DNA of 64,000 nucleotides from Vibrio jasicida CAIM 1864 = LMG 25398 (GTDB lineage Bacteria; Pseudomonadota; Gammaproteobacteria; Enterobacterales; Vibrionaceae). The notes under the pieces are model-generated. The model saw only the letters and a program-made list of their open reading frames with translations. It searched no databases and was not told the DNA's origin. The stretch is taken from NCBI RefSeq assembly GCF_000400365.1, contig NZ_BAOG01000009.1, positions 1-64,000 of the forward strand, in the 5' to 3' direction. The number at the start of each line of letters is the position of its first letter. Within the stretch, counting starts at the first letter, position 1. Positions 1 through 8,016 of the stretch are shown in pieces. The translations under genes and the position numbers were made by a program.

Positions 1-518
1 CACACACATCTCACCAAGGTATTAGGTCGTGTCAGTGTTTAATGTGTCACGTGGTTCTCACCTAGTCGTTTTGTGATTCTAGAGGCGTGTTCATGGAGTG
101 TTTTTAGTTACAAGTTGTTGATATAAAACATTTTAGTGTCGATTTGTCACACACATCTCACCAAGGTGTTAGGTCGTGTCAGTGTTTAGTGTGTCACGTG
201 GTTCTCACCCAGCCGTTTCGTGGTTTTAGAGACGTATTTATGGAGTGTTTGTAGCTGCAAGTTATTGATAAAAGTAATTTTAATGTCAATTTGTCACACA
301 CATCTCACCAAGGTATTAGGTGGTGTCAGTGTTTAGCGTGTCACGTGGTTCTCACCCAGCCGTTTCGTGGTTTTAGAGACGTATTTATGGAGTGTTTGTA
401 GCTGCAAGTTATTGATAAAAAGCATTTCAATGTCAATTTGTCACACACATCTCACCAAGATATTAGGTGGTGTCAGTGTTTAGCTTGTCACGTGGTTCTC
501 ACCCAGCTGTTATGTGGT
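1..518. repeat. Four tandem 147-bp direct repeats (iteron-like array)
   Basis: Units begin with CACACACATCTCACC at 1, 148, 295 and 442, an exact 147-bp period. The fourth unit diverges after about 518, and the array may continue left of the window. Every unit contains two TCTCACC motifs 47 bp apart (9 and 56, 156 and 203, 303 and 350, 450 and 497); the second sits in the context TCACGTGGTTCTCACC. A few substitutions separate the units. The array carries no ORF of note and lies beyond the 3' end of a RepA-like helicase gene, inside an ssrA-linked element. Inference: binding sites for an initiator or regulator of the element. The repeats themselves are certain; their role is not. Confidence 0.9.
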
Positions 519-590
519 TTTGTACTTTAATGTATTGAGTGATGGGGAGGGGACAACTAATTGATAATATGAGGTTCGTGCTATTGTTAA

Positions 591-606
591 TCACGTACTT
601 CTCACC
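591..606 (+). other. Fifth isolated copy of the TCACGTnnTTCTCACC motif
   Basis: TCACGTACTTCTCACC matches the second motif of each 147-bp unit (TCACGTGGTTCTCACC) at 14 of 16 positions, but lies about 90 bp outside the array in otherwise unrelated AT-rich sequence. Preservation of this core alone suggests that it is the functional part of the repeats. Confidence 0.5.
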
Positions 607-707
607 TCAAAAAAACTAATAGATTTATAATTAATATGGGGTTTTGGTAGGGGGAAACCGATGAACTGAAGTTACAGTAGTATTTATTGACGGAGGCTTA
701 ATGGCTT

Positions 708-748
708 ATGACATAGTGACGCACCTATAGGGTGCGTCACAGTGTCAT
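708..748 (-). terminator. Long hairpin downstream of the repA-like gene
   Basis: A perfect 10-bp stem (GTGACGCACC at 716-725 with GGTGCGTCAC at 731-740) is extended by a second arm pair, ATGACA (708-713) and TGTCAT (743-748). It lies just beyond the stop codon of the leftward gene at 757. No clear T run follows on the minus strand, so it may be a terminator, an mRNA 3' stabiliser or a protein-binding palindrome. Confidence 0.5.
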
Positions 749-756
749 AATTAGCT

Positions 757-1806
757 TTAAGCCGCCAAGCAAGCTATGTCTTGCATAGACCGTCGATTGG
801 AAGAAATCTGTGTAACTTTTACTAGTCCGGCTTCTTCTAGCTTATTGAACTTTCGATAAAAGTCCTTTGTTTCACTGTTACCCCAGTTGCCAATAGTTTC
901 TTTGGAGTAAATTCTTTGTTTGATCGCTTCTCGAGTAGCTGAACCGTTTAGTTGCTGTTTAAGGCATTGAACTATCGGCTCTTGTTCTAGCAATGTTTGT
1001 TTAGTTTTGACCGAAATAGGTTTAACTCGAGCTAAAGATGTAATTGGCTTCTGGTCACCGTCTCTTATGTCGAGGGGGACTGATTCAAACTCAAGCTCAA
1101 CAGTTTCGCTTGGTTCAGCATCTTTTTGCTTAGTATTGATAAGAGTAGCTATGAGGCTATTGTTCCTGCGTTTGACATGATATTCATAATCACAAGCACC
1201 CACTAAAGCGTTACTGCCACGACTTCCCTTAGCTTCATCTTTACCTGTGTGATGGATGCACATTACGCTTACATCAGCATCGTTGCGTAGTTTATTGCAC
1301 CCCCGAACAAACTCACTCATTGCTTGAGATGAGTTTTCATCACCTTCGAAATTTTGTGCGAGAGTATCGAAAATGACTAACTTAAATTTGACGTTTAGGC
1401 TTGATTCAAGCTCTTTCATAGCTTTGGTAAATTCGTCACGTACATCTTTGCGTGCTACAAACACGCTTCCTACATGCTTAAATACATCAGTTGCTTCAAG
1501 TGAGTTTATGGTTTCCCATGCTTTTAATCGACTAGATACGCCGTTGCCGCCTTCTGCTGCGATGTACAATACAGCACCGGCATCTACGGACTTGTTGTTC
1601 CATGTTGAGCCAGTGGCAACTGCGCAGGCAATTTCAAGTGCAATGAATGTCTTTAATGAGCCGGATTGTCCATAAATTACGCCAAAGGAGTCAGAAGGTA
1701 GGTAGTCCTTCACCAGCCAAGGAGTCGGTTTTTGATAACCATCCGAACCTCTTGTGAAGGTAAAGCCTCGAAATTGAAGCGCTGATTTGTCTAGTGCTAA
1801 TGACAT
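757..1806 (-). CDS. RepA-like hexameric DNA helicase / AAA_25 ATPase
   Basis: 349 aa. This is a RecA-fold ATPase of the RSF1010 RepA type, found on plasmids, phages and integrative islands, where it acts as a replicative or auxiliary helicase. Visible motifs: a Walker A-like GQSGSLKT at about residues 47-54, a Walker B-like VIFDTLAQ at about 145-152, then the IHHTGKDEAKGSRGSNAL stretch (about 188-205) typical of the family. The C-terminal 80 residues look like a winged-helix segment. It is the last of three leftward genes of the ssrA-linked element, starting 60 bp after the stop of the inner recombinase, and faces the 147-bp repeat array. Inference: it drives replication or maintenance of the element, possibly at that array. 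Family confident, role inferred. Confidence 0.8.
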   Translation of the reverse strand: MSLALDKSALQFRGFTFTRGSDGYQKPTPWLVKDYLPSDSFGVIYGQSGSLKTFIALEIACAVATGSTWNNKSVDAGAVLYIAAEGGNGVSSRLKAWETINSLEATDVFKHVGSVFVARKDVRDEFTKAMKELESSLNVKFKLVIFDTLAQNFEGDENSSQAMSEFVRGCNKLRNDADVSVMCIHHTGKDEAKGSRGSNALVGACDYEYHVKRRNNSLIATLINTKQKDAEPSETVELEFESVPLDIRDGDQKPITSLARVKPISVKTKQTLLEQEPIVQCLKQQLNGSATREAIKQRIYSKETIGNWGNSETKDFYRKFNKLEEAGLVKVTQISSNRRSMQDIACLAA

Positions 1807-1866
1807 ATAATTCTCTTTTGATTCTATTTACTAAAAACCACTAAATCGGGGGGGTTGTTGTTCCAT

Positions 1867-3060
1867 CTACTCAAAGTAGGGTTTGAGGTGGGATGTATTT
1901 GATGTATCAATCTGCTCAATGAAGCTTTTAAGAACTTCTACCCCATATTGTTTGCTGTAAACATTGAAAGAGTCAGACCTGTGAGCGTGACCAACCAAGC
2001 ATTCAATCACTTCCCTCGAGACCAAGTTTTGTTTCAGCTCATTCACAAAGTTGTGGCGAAATGAGTGTCCATCTTTACCTTTATCAAACCCGATCTTATC
2101 TCGACGATGTTTGAACCATTTGGAGGCGTAGTGTGAGTAGTAGCCGTTGTATCGCTTAAGTTCTGGAAAAAGCCGTTCGTGTTGCCTTGTAGCTACGAAA
2201 TCAAGAAATCCAAGCCTAATTAGTTCGCTGTGTATAGGAACAAAGCGAAAAGAATAAGAAGTTTTTAATGTTTGATCAGCGTGCAGTTCACGTATTTTTA
2301 AGTAGGGGATATCAGCTGTGATAACTACTTCAGATGTTCGAAGTTGGCATATCTCGTTCATCCTTGCCCCGGTATAACGCATCATAAGTGGTAGCCAATA
2401 GTAATATGGGTGGTGATACTGATGTTTAACGTAATCGCTGATGTTGAAGATAAGGTTTAGATCTTCTGGCGTAAATGGCTGACGCTCGTCTTCTGACCTT
2501 TGAGGCAGCGTAGGTAAGCTACGGAAGACATTTGTTTCGATATAGCCATGAGCTACTGCCCAGTTGCAAAATGTAGAGAGTTTTTGAATTATCCCTTTTA
2601 CAGATAAAGGAGCTAACGTAGCTTTTTTCAAAGTAGAGTTCGCTTGGATTACCTCAATACCAACTAACCCGTCAAAGCAACGCTGTTTACGAAAGTTCTT
2701 AGGTAGTAAATACAAAACATTACGAAGCCACTCTGCATTTTCTCGATCAATTTCGTTCATATCATTGAAGGGGAATAGTTCTAGGGCATTCTTCATAACC
2801 CCGTGGTCTTGAAGTATGCACTTCTTACTTGGCGGTTTGAAACGAATGCGTGACTCGGTGTATTTTTCTAGCAACTCTAGGGAAGATAAATTCTTTTTTT
2901 GCTTAGCACTTCGAGGAAGAGGGAGGTGGTACAAACTTTCCGAAGTCTTGTTCAACATCTCCGTGGCTAATAGGCCAATATTCGAATTACTCGCAAGTTG
3001 TGGATTTACAGCAGATAGCATAGTTACGTAGCCTCGTATTAACTCATCAATGAGGCGCAT
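1867..3060 (-). CDS. Tyrosine recombinase/integrase (inner copy)
   Basis: 397 aa, phage-integrase family. The catalytic set can be followed: Arg in YTGARMNEIC (about residue 228), HSFRH (about 331-335), a GH in LVGHAHR (about 356) and the C-terminal Tyr in NVYSKQYG. The N-terminal 130 residues are diverged and, unlike those of the neighbouring integrase, do not show the DUF6538-type start. The upstream ribosome site is poor (TTAGG directly abuts the ATG), so the start is uncertain. It resembles the outer integrase (HPYYYWLP against HPYYFWLP; GARxNExCQL in both) but is clearly a different paralogue. Likely roles are excision, resolution of element multimers, or integration together with the outer copy. 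Confidence 0.85.
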   Translation of the reverse strand: MRLIDELIRGYVTMLSAVNPQLASNSNIGLLATEMLNKTSESLYHLPLPRSAKQKKNLSSLELLEKYTESRIRFKPPSKKCILQDHGVMKNALELFPFNDMNEIDRENAEWLRNVLYLLPKNFRKQRCFDGLVGIEVIQANSTLKKATLAPLSVKGIIQKLSTFCNWAVAHGYIETNVFRSLPTLPQRSEDERQPFTPEDLNLIFNISDYVKHQYHHPYYYWLPLMMRYTGARMNEICQLRTSEVVITADIPYLKIRELHADQTLKTSYSFRFVPIHSELIRLGFLDFVATRQHERLFPELKRYNGYYSHYASKWFKHRRDKIGFDKGKDGHSFRHNFVNELKQNLVSREVIECLVGHAHRSDSFNVYSKQYGVEVLKSFIEQIDTSNTSHLKPYFE

Positions 3061-3120
3061 CCTAACGGCAATTTTTTATATATAAAAGTGGTCGACAAAT
3101 GACCGAACGGCGTTTAAGAG

Positions 3121-3128
3121 GGTGAGAA
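3121..3128 (-). other. Inverted copy of the TTCTCACC core upstream of the inner integrase
   Basis: GGTGAGAA (within GGTGAGAAGAGG) is the reverse complement of the TTCTCACC core of the 147-bp repeats. It lies 60 bp upstream of the inner integrase start. It is short enough to arise by chance; it is recorded because it would link the array to integrase control. Confidence 0.3.
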
Positions 3129-3214
3129 GAGGTATGTTTTGAGGTACATGCTGAAAAGGTCGATTCAAAGGGTAGATAGCTGTTAATCCACCCTTTAAAC
3201 CCCCTTATCGAGGA

Positions 3215-3270
3215 CAAAATGTGTTTTTCATTTTGTGAAAAGTGAAAAAAATCAAAAAATTTTCGCTTTT
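3215..3270 (-). terminator. Two AT-rich hairpins after the outer integrase
   Basis: CAAAATG (3215-3221) pairs with CATTTTG (3229-3235), and AAAAGTGAAAA (3238-3248) pairs with TTTTCGCTTTT (3260-3270) with one wobble. The tract is A/T-rich and lies between the two integrase genes, so it probably ends or attenuates outer-integrase transcription and may also contain the inner-integrase promoter. Confidence 0.4.
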
Positions 3271-3311
3271 TTAGCTTTGATTTGAGATTTGACTGTTTAT
3301 TAGTCGTAAAG

Positions 3312-4613
3312 CTATGCGCTCGAGTTAGTATTTATGTAGGGTTTTATGGACTTCAATGCTTCTGATGGAATCTTATCTACGGCATTTTTTAAGACCTTCA
3401 GTTCATACCCTTTTCCATACCTATCATATGTTATATTGTTCAGTAAGTGCCCAAGGATTGAAGCTGCAACTTCTGGTGTCACCATTGCATTTTTTAGTTC
3501 AGTTGCAGCTGTGTGGCGAAAAGAGTGAAAATCATGTTTTTTGGCAAAGCCAAGTCTTGATTTGAAGCGACCAAACCACTTGGAAGGTGCTGAGCCATAA
3601 CCGTCTCTTGTCATCTTTAATTCAGGGAATAGTCTGTTGTTCCCCAGTGACTCTACGTACCCTAGAAAGCCAAGTTGAATAATAAAATCATGCAGTGGTA
3701 CGAGTCTTTTGCTCTGGAGTGTTTTGAGTTTTTGGTCATCCCTTTCATCTGTAATAGAAATACACCAGATTGAGTCTATGCACTTTATGTCTTTAGTATG
3801 TAGTTGGCATAGTTCGTTTAATCGTGCTCCAGTAAACTTGGCCAATATTGGTAACCAGAAGTAGTAAGGGTGTAGATACTCATGCTGAGTGAAGATCGGG
3901 TCAGAGAAAATAGTGACTTGCTCACTTGCTGTGTAGTGGTGCTTACCTTCACTATCTTTTTTCTGCTTTTTGAACTTCAAGCCCTTAAAAGGGTTAACAT
4001 CCGTTAATTCATTTACTAGGCACCAGTCAAAAAATGAAGAGCACTTCTGTATATAGTCTTTAATGCTCTCTTCACTAAGCGAAGGCTTACCCATACGCTC
4101 ATTAAGTCTTACAGCTTCTATTGCACTTAGGTTTTTGAATTCAGGTTGTTTGTTCTTGTTAGTAGGATAATGTTGTAGTTTCTTTTTTATCTCCTCGGCC
4201 TCTGCTCTGCGGATTTTTTTTAACGTTGACTTACCTGATAACTCCAAAATCGTTTTGCATTGAGCCTTTAGACTATCTGCTGTTTTAATAGCAACGTGAT
4301 CCAGTTTGTAGTTGTAGAAACGTTCCAAAGTTTCAAAGGGACAAAGTCTAGTTGGAGTTTTTATTCTCTGTGAAGGGAGGCATATCTTTTCTACCTGAGT
4401 TGACAATGGCTGTTCATCAGACAGAGGGGTTGCTTCTGTTTTTTGAAGGATCTCTAGCTCTAACTTAAGAGCTAGTATTCTTGCGGTACGTTTAGAGGAT
4501 GTTTTTAGCGAACGTTTGATTTCACAGCGATCATCAAAATGCAGTCTCAATCTCAGTGGGATCTGATAACGAAACTGCCAAATGCCTGATTTAGATAGTG
4601 TTAGATAGCGCAT
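3312..4613 (-). CDS. Tyrosine recombinase/integrase (outer, ssrA-proximal)
   Basis: 433 aa. The N-terminus has the pattern LTLSKSGIWQFRYQIPLRLR, typical of DUF6538-containing phage integrases. The catalytic core shows Arg in FTGARLNELCQL (about residue 264), HSFRHTAATEL (about 366), LGH (about 388) and Tyr in TYDRYGKGY (about 400). It starts 95 bp from the 3' end of ssrA, as expected for an integrase lying next to its attachment site. AAAGGT upstream of the ATG is a plausible ribosome site. Inference: this is the main integrase of an ssrA-specific island; ssrA is a well-known integration site in Vibrio, used for example by the V. cholerae pathogenicity island. Confidence 0.88.
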   Translation of the reverse strand: MRYLTLSKSGIWQFRYQIPLRLRLHFDDRCEIKRSLKTSSKRTARILALKLELEILQKTEATPLSDEQPLSTQVEKICLPSQRIKTPTRLCPFETLERFYNYKLDHVAIKTADSLKAQCKTILELSGKSTLKKIRRAEAEEIKKKLQHYPTNKNKQPEFKNLSAIEAVRLNERMGKPSLSEESIKDYIQKCSSFFDWCLVNELTDVNPFKGLKFKKQKKDSEGKHHYTASEQVTIFSDPIFTQHEYLHPYYFWLPILAKFTGARLNELCQLHTKDIKCIDSIWCISITDERDDQKLKTLQSKRLVPLHDFIIQLGFLGYVESLGNNRLFPELKMTRDGYGSAPSKWFGRFKSRLGFAKKHDFHSFRHTAATELKNAMVTPEVAASILGHLLNNITYDRYGKGYELKVLKNAVDKIPSEALKSIKPYINTNSSA

Positions 4614-4666
4614 GTTTAGTACCTTTTTTTAGTACAAACGCAGTATCTGTTTATCCCCAAAATAAA

Positions 4667-4699
4667 AAAGGGCGGTAAGTCAGATACTTACCGCCCTTT
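4667..4699 (-). terminator. Rho-independent terminator of ssrA
   Basis: A 14-bp stem, AAAGGGCGGTAAGT (4667-4680) with ACTTACCGCCCTTT (4686-4699), is followed on the minus strand by TTTTTTATTTT. It sits 10 bp after the tmRNA 3' end. It lies between ssrA and the integrase, so it is either retained host sequence or carried by the element. Confidence 0.9.
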
Positions 4700-4708
4700 C
4701 CAAACGTT

Positions 4709-5075
4709 TGGTGGAGCTGGCGGGAGTTGAACCCGCGTCCAAAAATCATTCATCATTGGTACTACATGCTTAGTCGATCTTTAATTTCACCAGCAACCTG
4801 CGAACCGACACGCTAGTTAAAGGCTAACCTGAATTATAATTCGCGCTTTTCCTCTCAGGTGGGAGAAGCCACGCTAGCTAGTTTGGGTTTGATCTCTTAT
4901 TGGTCCCCGTCTTACGAGCGGAAGCTAGGGTAAGAGAGCTCTAAGCAGGTTATTAAGCTGCTAGTGCGTAGTTTTCGTCGTTTGCGACTATTTTTTTGCG
5001 GCTTTTTACGTGGCCAACCGCCCCACGGCATGCACCTCAGACTTCAAAATTCCTGTCGAATCCTAAATCAGCCCC
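4709..5075 (-). ncRNA. ssrA: Transfer-messenger RNA (tmRNA)
   Basis: About 367 nt. The 5' end (GGGGCTGATT, minus strand from 5075) and the 3' end (GCTCCACCA, ending at 4709) form the tRNA-Ala-like domain with the T-arm GGTTCAACTCC. The tag frame at 4953-4985 reads ANDENYALAA followed by tandem TAA codons. tmRNA with SmpB frees ribosomes stalled on broken mRNAs and tags the nascent peptide for proteolysis. Its partner gene smpB lies just upstream on the same strand. The 3' end is the presumed attachment site of the element at 1-4700. Confidence 0.97.
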
Positions 5076-5141
5076 AAGTGTTATCCGCATAGTACCAGAA
5101 AAGCTTTCCTTGTCTAGCTCTGTGCGTTTAAGTGCTCAAGA

Positions 5142-5627
5142 TTAACGCAAGTTACTCTTCATGATACGTGCTTTATCGCGAGCCCAATCTTTTTCTTTCA
5201 TATCAGTACGTTTGTCGTGAAGCTTTTTACCTTTTGCAACACCGATTTTGATCTTCACCCAAGAGCGAGACCAGTACAGTGACAGTGCTGCTAGCGTCAT
5301 ACCTTCACGGTTAATGCGACCAAGAAGGTTGTCGAGTTCACGACGACTCATCAATAGTTTACGCACACGTGTAGGGTTTGCGACAACGTGAGTTGATGCT
5401 TGATTAAGAGGAGTGATGGTCATTCCGCTCACAAAAGCCTCACCGTCACGCATGAAAACATAGCTTTCGGCGATATTAGCTTTTCCTTGGCGAAGGGCTT
5501 TCACTTCCCAGCCTTGTAGCTCCAAGCCGGCTTCAATTTCATCGTCAATGAAGTATTCGTGGCGAGCTTTTTTATTCAGCGCGATAGTGTTGCTACCCGC
5601 TTTTTGCTTTGATTTTTTCTTTACCAT
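5142..5627 (-). CDS. smpB: SsrA-binding protein SmpB
   Basis: 161 aa, full length for the family. SmpB is an OB-fold protein that binds the tRNA-like domain of tmRNA and delivers it to stalled ribosomes. Visible signatures: [12 protein letters not shown] (about 17-28), [16 protein letters not shown], the TPLNQAS loop, and a basic C-terminal tail (KGKKLHDKR onward) that enters the empty mRNA channel. It lies directly upstream of ssrA on the same strand, with 66 bp between the smpB stop and the tmRNA 5' end, and is divergent from ratA. Confidence 0.97.
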   Translation of the reverse strand: MVKKKSKQKAGSNTIALNKKARHEYFIDDEIEAGLELQGWEVKALRQGKANIAESYVFMRDGEAFVSGMTITPLNQASTHVVANPTRVRKLLMSRRELDNLLGRINREGMTLAALSLYWSRSWVKIKIGVAKGKKLHDKRTDMKEKDWARDKARIMKSNLR

Positions 5628-5746
5628 AATGGGCTCATTATACGGGTTGGATATACGTTAGGAAATCCTTTTATTTGCGCTATCGTGGAATAAAAGTAAA
5701 ATTGGCACAAGCCTTAAAACATGTACGCGTATCGATAGGAGTGTGT

Positions 5747-6190
5747 ATGAAGCAAATCAGCCGTTCTGCTTTGGTGTCTTTTAGTGCAGAGCAGATGTTC
5801 GATCTGGTCAATGATGTTTCGAAGTATCCTGAGTTTCTACCTGGTTGTTCAGGTTCACGAATCATTGAGTCTTCGGGCGAGGGTATGGTGGCTTCTGTCG
5901 ATGTTGCGAAAGCGGGTATCAGCAAAACGTTCACAACTTCAAATGAACTCATCCCAGGTCAGGCTATTATGATGAACTTGGTGGATGGTCCCTTTAAGAC
6001 GCTGCGTGGTGGTTGGATCTTCACTGCTTTGGATGAGCAAGCGTGTAAAGTAGAACTAAAGCTTGAGTTTGAGTTTTCGAGCAAGATGATCGAAATGGCT
6101 TTCGGCAAAATATTTAATGAGCTAACCAGTAATATGGTGAACGCTTTTACTAAACGTGCGAAACAGGTGTACGAGTGTTATGAGTATTGA
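5747..6190 (+). CDS. ratA: RatA-type START/Coq10-family protein
   Basis: 147 aa from the ATG at 5747, chosen because AGGA (5737-5740) precedes it at good spacing and because the protein then begins [21 protein letters not shown], as in YfjG/RatA. It belongs to the polyketide cyclase / START-like lipid-binding fold (SRPBCC), related to mitochondrial Coq10. E. coli RatA was described as inhibiting 70S ribosome assembly, while the homology points to ubiquinone binding; the sequence does not decide between them. It is divergent from smpB and overlaps rnfH by 11 bp, forming a two-gene unit. Confidence 0.9.
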   Translation: MKQISRSALVSFSAEQMFDLVNDVSKYPEFLPGCSGSRIIESSGEGMVASVDVAKAGISKTFTTSNELIPGQAIMMNLVDGPFKTLRGGWIFTALDEQACKVELKLEFEFSSKMIEMAFGKIFNELTSNMVNAFTKRAKQVYECYEY

Positions 6191-6482
6191 GTCGGACATG
6201 ATTCACGTTGAGGTGGTGTATGCGCTTCCTCAAGAACAACGTGTGTTTAATCTAGTTGTGAACAAACAAGCGACAGTTGAAGAGATCATTCGTCAATCTG
6301 GTGTTCTGGAACTGTACCCTGAAGTTGATTTGAAAAAGAATAAAGTCGGCGTATACAGTCGAAATGTTCGTTTAGATGCAACTATCCGTGATAAAGATCG
6401 TATCGAGATATACCGACCGTTATTGGCCGATCCAAAAGAAATTCGCCGTAAACGTGCAGAGCAAGCAAAAGCAGCTAAGTAA
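6180..6482 (+). CDS. rnfH: RnfH family ubiquitin-like protein
   Basis: 100 aa from the ATG at 6180 (an in-frame GTG exists at 6156). Small beta-grasp protein of the UPF0125/RnfH family. The segments [11 protein letters not shown] near the start, [13 protein letters not shown] (about 50-62) and [14 protein letters not shown] (about 73-86) match the family. In E. coli it also follows ratA. Its function is unsettled; the name comes from its occurrence near rnf genes in Rhodobacter. It is translationally coupled to ratA by overlap and followed by a terminator. Confidence 0.92.
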   Translation: MSIESDMIHVEVVYALPQEQRVFNLVVNKQATVEEIIRQSGVLELYPEVDLKKNKVGVYSRNVRLDATIRDKDRIEIYRPLLADPKEIRRKRAEQAKAAK

Positions 6483-6501
6483 CGCTTATGGACAGCTGAA
6501 A

Positions 6502-6526
6502 AACCTCCCAAATGGGAGGTTTTTTG
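6502..6526 (+). terminator. Rho-independent terminator after rnfH
   Basis: Stem AACCTCCCA (6502-6510) with TGGGAGGTT (6513-6521), followed by TTTTT. Confidence 0.88.
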
Positions 6527-6536
6527 TTTTAAGGTG

Positions 6537-7802
6537 CTATCTTGGAGAGTCAATAGAGCTTGGTGTTTCTGTTCTGGTGTAGATGATGCCGTCGGCCAGT
6601 TCTGTAGCGTAGTTGATTGGCTGCTTAATGATGCTATTTGGGTACGTTAAGTTTGCGATATCTTCCATTTTTATGAACGCATTCTCGACGCCATTTTTTG
6701 CTAAGAGTTTCTCGACACTTCCCAGCTTATTTGTTGCGAAATGAGGGATAGCACGTAACTCAGGGTCTGATTCCATTGGTGTAATGTAACCGTCTTCAAA
6801 AGCATGGATTAAGCTATATACCTCATTAGGGTTTACTTGCTGTTTTAAGTGCCAAAATGCACCTGTGCTGTCTGGCCAAGCACCAACATAACTGCTGATG
6901 TGGACGTTATGTCCCCACGCCAAAATACTTTTTTGTGGTAACCATTCTTTTTGTAACCAGCGCAAGTTGTCCGCTTGCATGATCTCATCTGGATTGTAGG
7001 TGTCAAACCAACGGCTTTGAACGTGGGCTTGCATGCTTTTGACTATCTGTAACCAAAAAGTCGCATACTCACGAAAATCTTGGCGCTCTGTGAGTGGAGG
7101 AAGGTATTGTTCGGCTTTCATTTGAGACATTACGGAGTTGAGTGAAGCCAGTTGGTTGATAAAGGCTTGTTGTGCGCTGTTATCTGGCTTATCGAAATAC
7201 CAAGGGCACATCATGGCTTCGCCATTGGCGATAAAACTTTGCCAATCAAGGTTGATGAGTTGATATTTTTCGACGAAGGTTTGCATCTCCGGCAGCATGA
7301 GGCTACAAGCTGGATCGCTACTGTGTCTACCATCAAAAGCAACCAAATACAGTGGTGTATCGGTAAACGCTTGCTGTTCTACGTATTCATAGAGTGGGTA
7401 AATCTCAGGGGTTTCAGCGTACAAGAACATGAAGGAGTACAGCATGGCATCTCGAACATCGGTCACTTCTCCATCCATTAATCTCTGCCAAAGGCGAAGG
7501 CCGTCATACAGTCCACTTTCCATGGCGAGTACATCTATTTCACCTTCTTGATGCAGGTATTTGGTTATTCGCGACTTGGCTTTAAAGCCTTGTGCACCAC
7601 CATGCGTTGCTTCTCCTAAACCAATGAATGATTTTCCAGCGACAGCTTGTTTTACGGCTTCCAAGTCGGAGTTATCCGTGTGGTTAAACTCCAAGCTTTT
7701 TATGTGAGATGTTATGTGGATTTGTTCTTGGTTATCGTCCTCACCACATCCAAGCAGAGCTAGAGAAGATAAGGCAAGCAAACCGCATGATAGTGCTTTC
7801 AT
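6537..7802 (-). CDS. Erythromycin esterase-like lipoprotein
   Basis: 421 aa. It begins with a lipoprotein signal peptide ending in the lipobox LALLGC (Cys about 19), so it should be anchored in the envelope. The body is an erythromycin-esterase (EreA/EreB, PF05139) domain: GLGEATHGG (about 61-69), with the Glu and His of the active-site motif, AMESG (about 95-99) and WGHNVHIS (about 297-304). Classical Ere enzymes hydrolyse the macrolide lactone in the cytoplasm. A lipid-anchored form suggests an envelope hydrolase with another substrate, although macrolide hydrolysis cannot be excluded. It is convergent with rnfH and lies leftward of bamE. Confidence 0.8.
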   Translation of the reverse strand: MKALSCGLLALSSLALLGCGEDDNQEQIHITSHIKSLEFNHTDNSDLEAVKQAVAGKSFIGLGEATHGGAQGFKAKSRITKYLHQEGEIDVLAMESGLYDGLRLWQRLMDGEVTDVRDAMLYSFMFLYAETPEIYPLYEYVEQQAFTDTPLYLVAFDGRHSSDPACSLMLPEMQTFVEKYQLINLDWQSFIANGEAMMCPWYFDKPDNSAQQAFINQLASLNSVMSQMKAEQYLPPLTERQDFREYATFWLQIVKSMQAHVQSRWFDTYNPDEIMQADNLRWLQKEWLPQKSILAWGHNVHISSYVGAWPDSTGAFWHLKQQVNPNEVYSLIHAFEDGYITPMESDPELRAIPHFATNKLGSVEKLLAKNGVENAFIKMEDIANLTYPNSIIKQPINYATELADGIIYTRTETPSSIDSPR

Positions 7803-7965
7803 TTTCGTGTTCCTACATGAAAAATTCTACACTCAGAATAGATGTGCTTAGTTGCATAGAAAACTAACGTGAAAATGATCTGCGAGTTTATTCAAATATT
7901 CCAATGAGTAAGAGAACAAATAACGAGATAGTTTGTGATTCGGTTTATGGGGTAATGAAGCAATA

Positions 7966-7992
7966 AAAAAGCCTCCGGCGAGGAGGCTTTGA
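7966..7992 (-). terminator. Rho-independent terminator after bamE
   Basis: On the minus strand GCCTCC TCGCC GGAGGC is followed by TTTTTTATT (7966-7971). It lies about 25 bp beyond the bamE stop. Confidence 0.88.
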
Positions 7993-8016
7993 GAATTCTG
8001 TGAAAATAAAGATGGG

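Noticed and set aside
1..518. CRISPR-like array
   Set aside because: The whole 147-bp period is repeated with few changes. There are no unique spacers between short identical repeats and no cas genes nearby.
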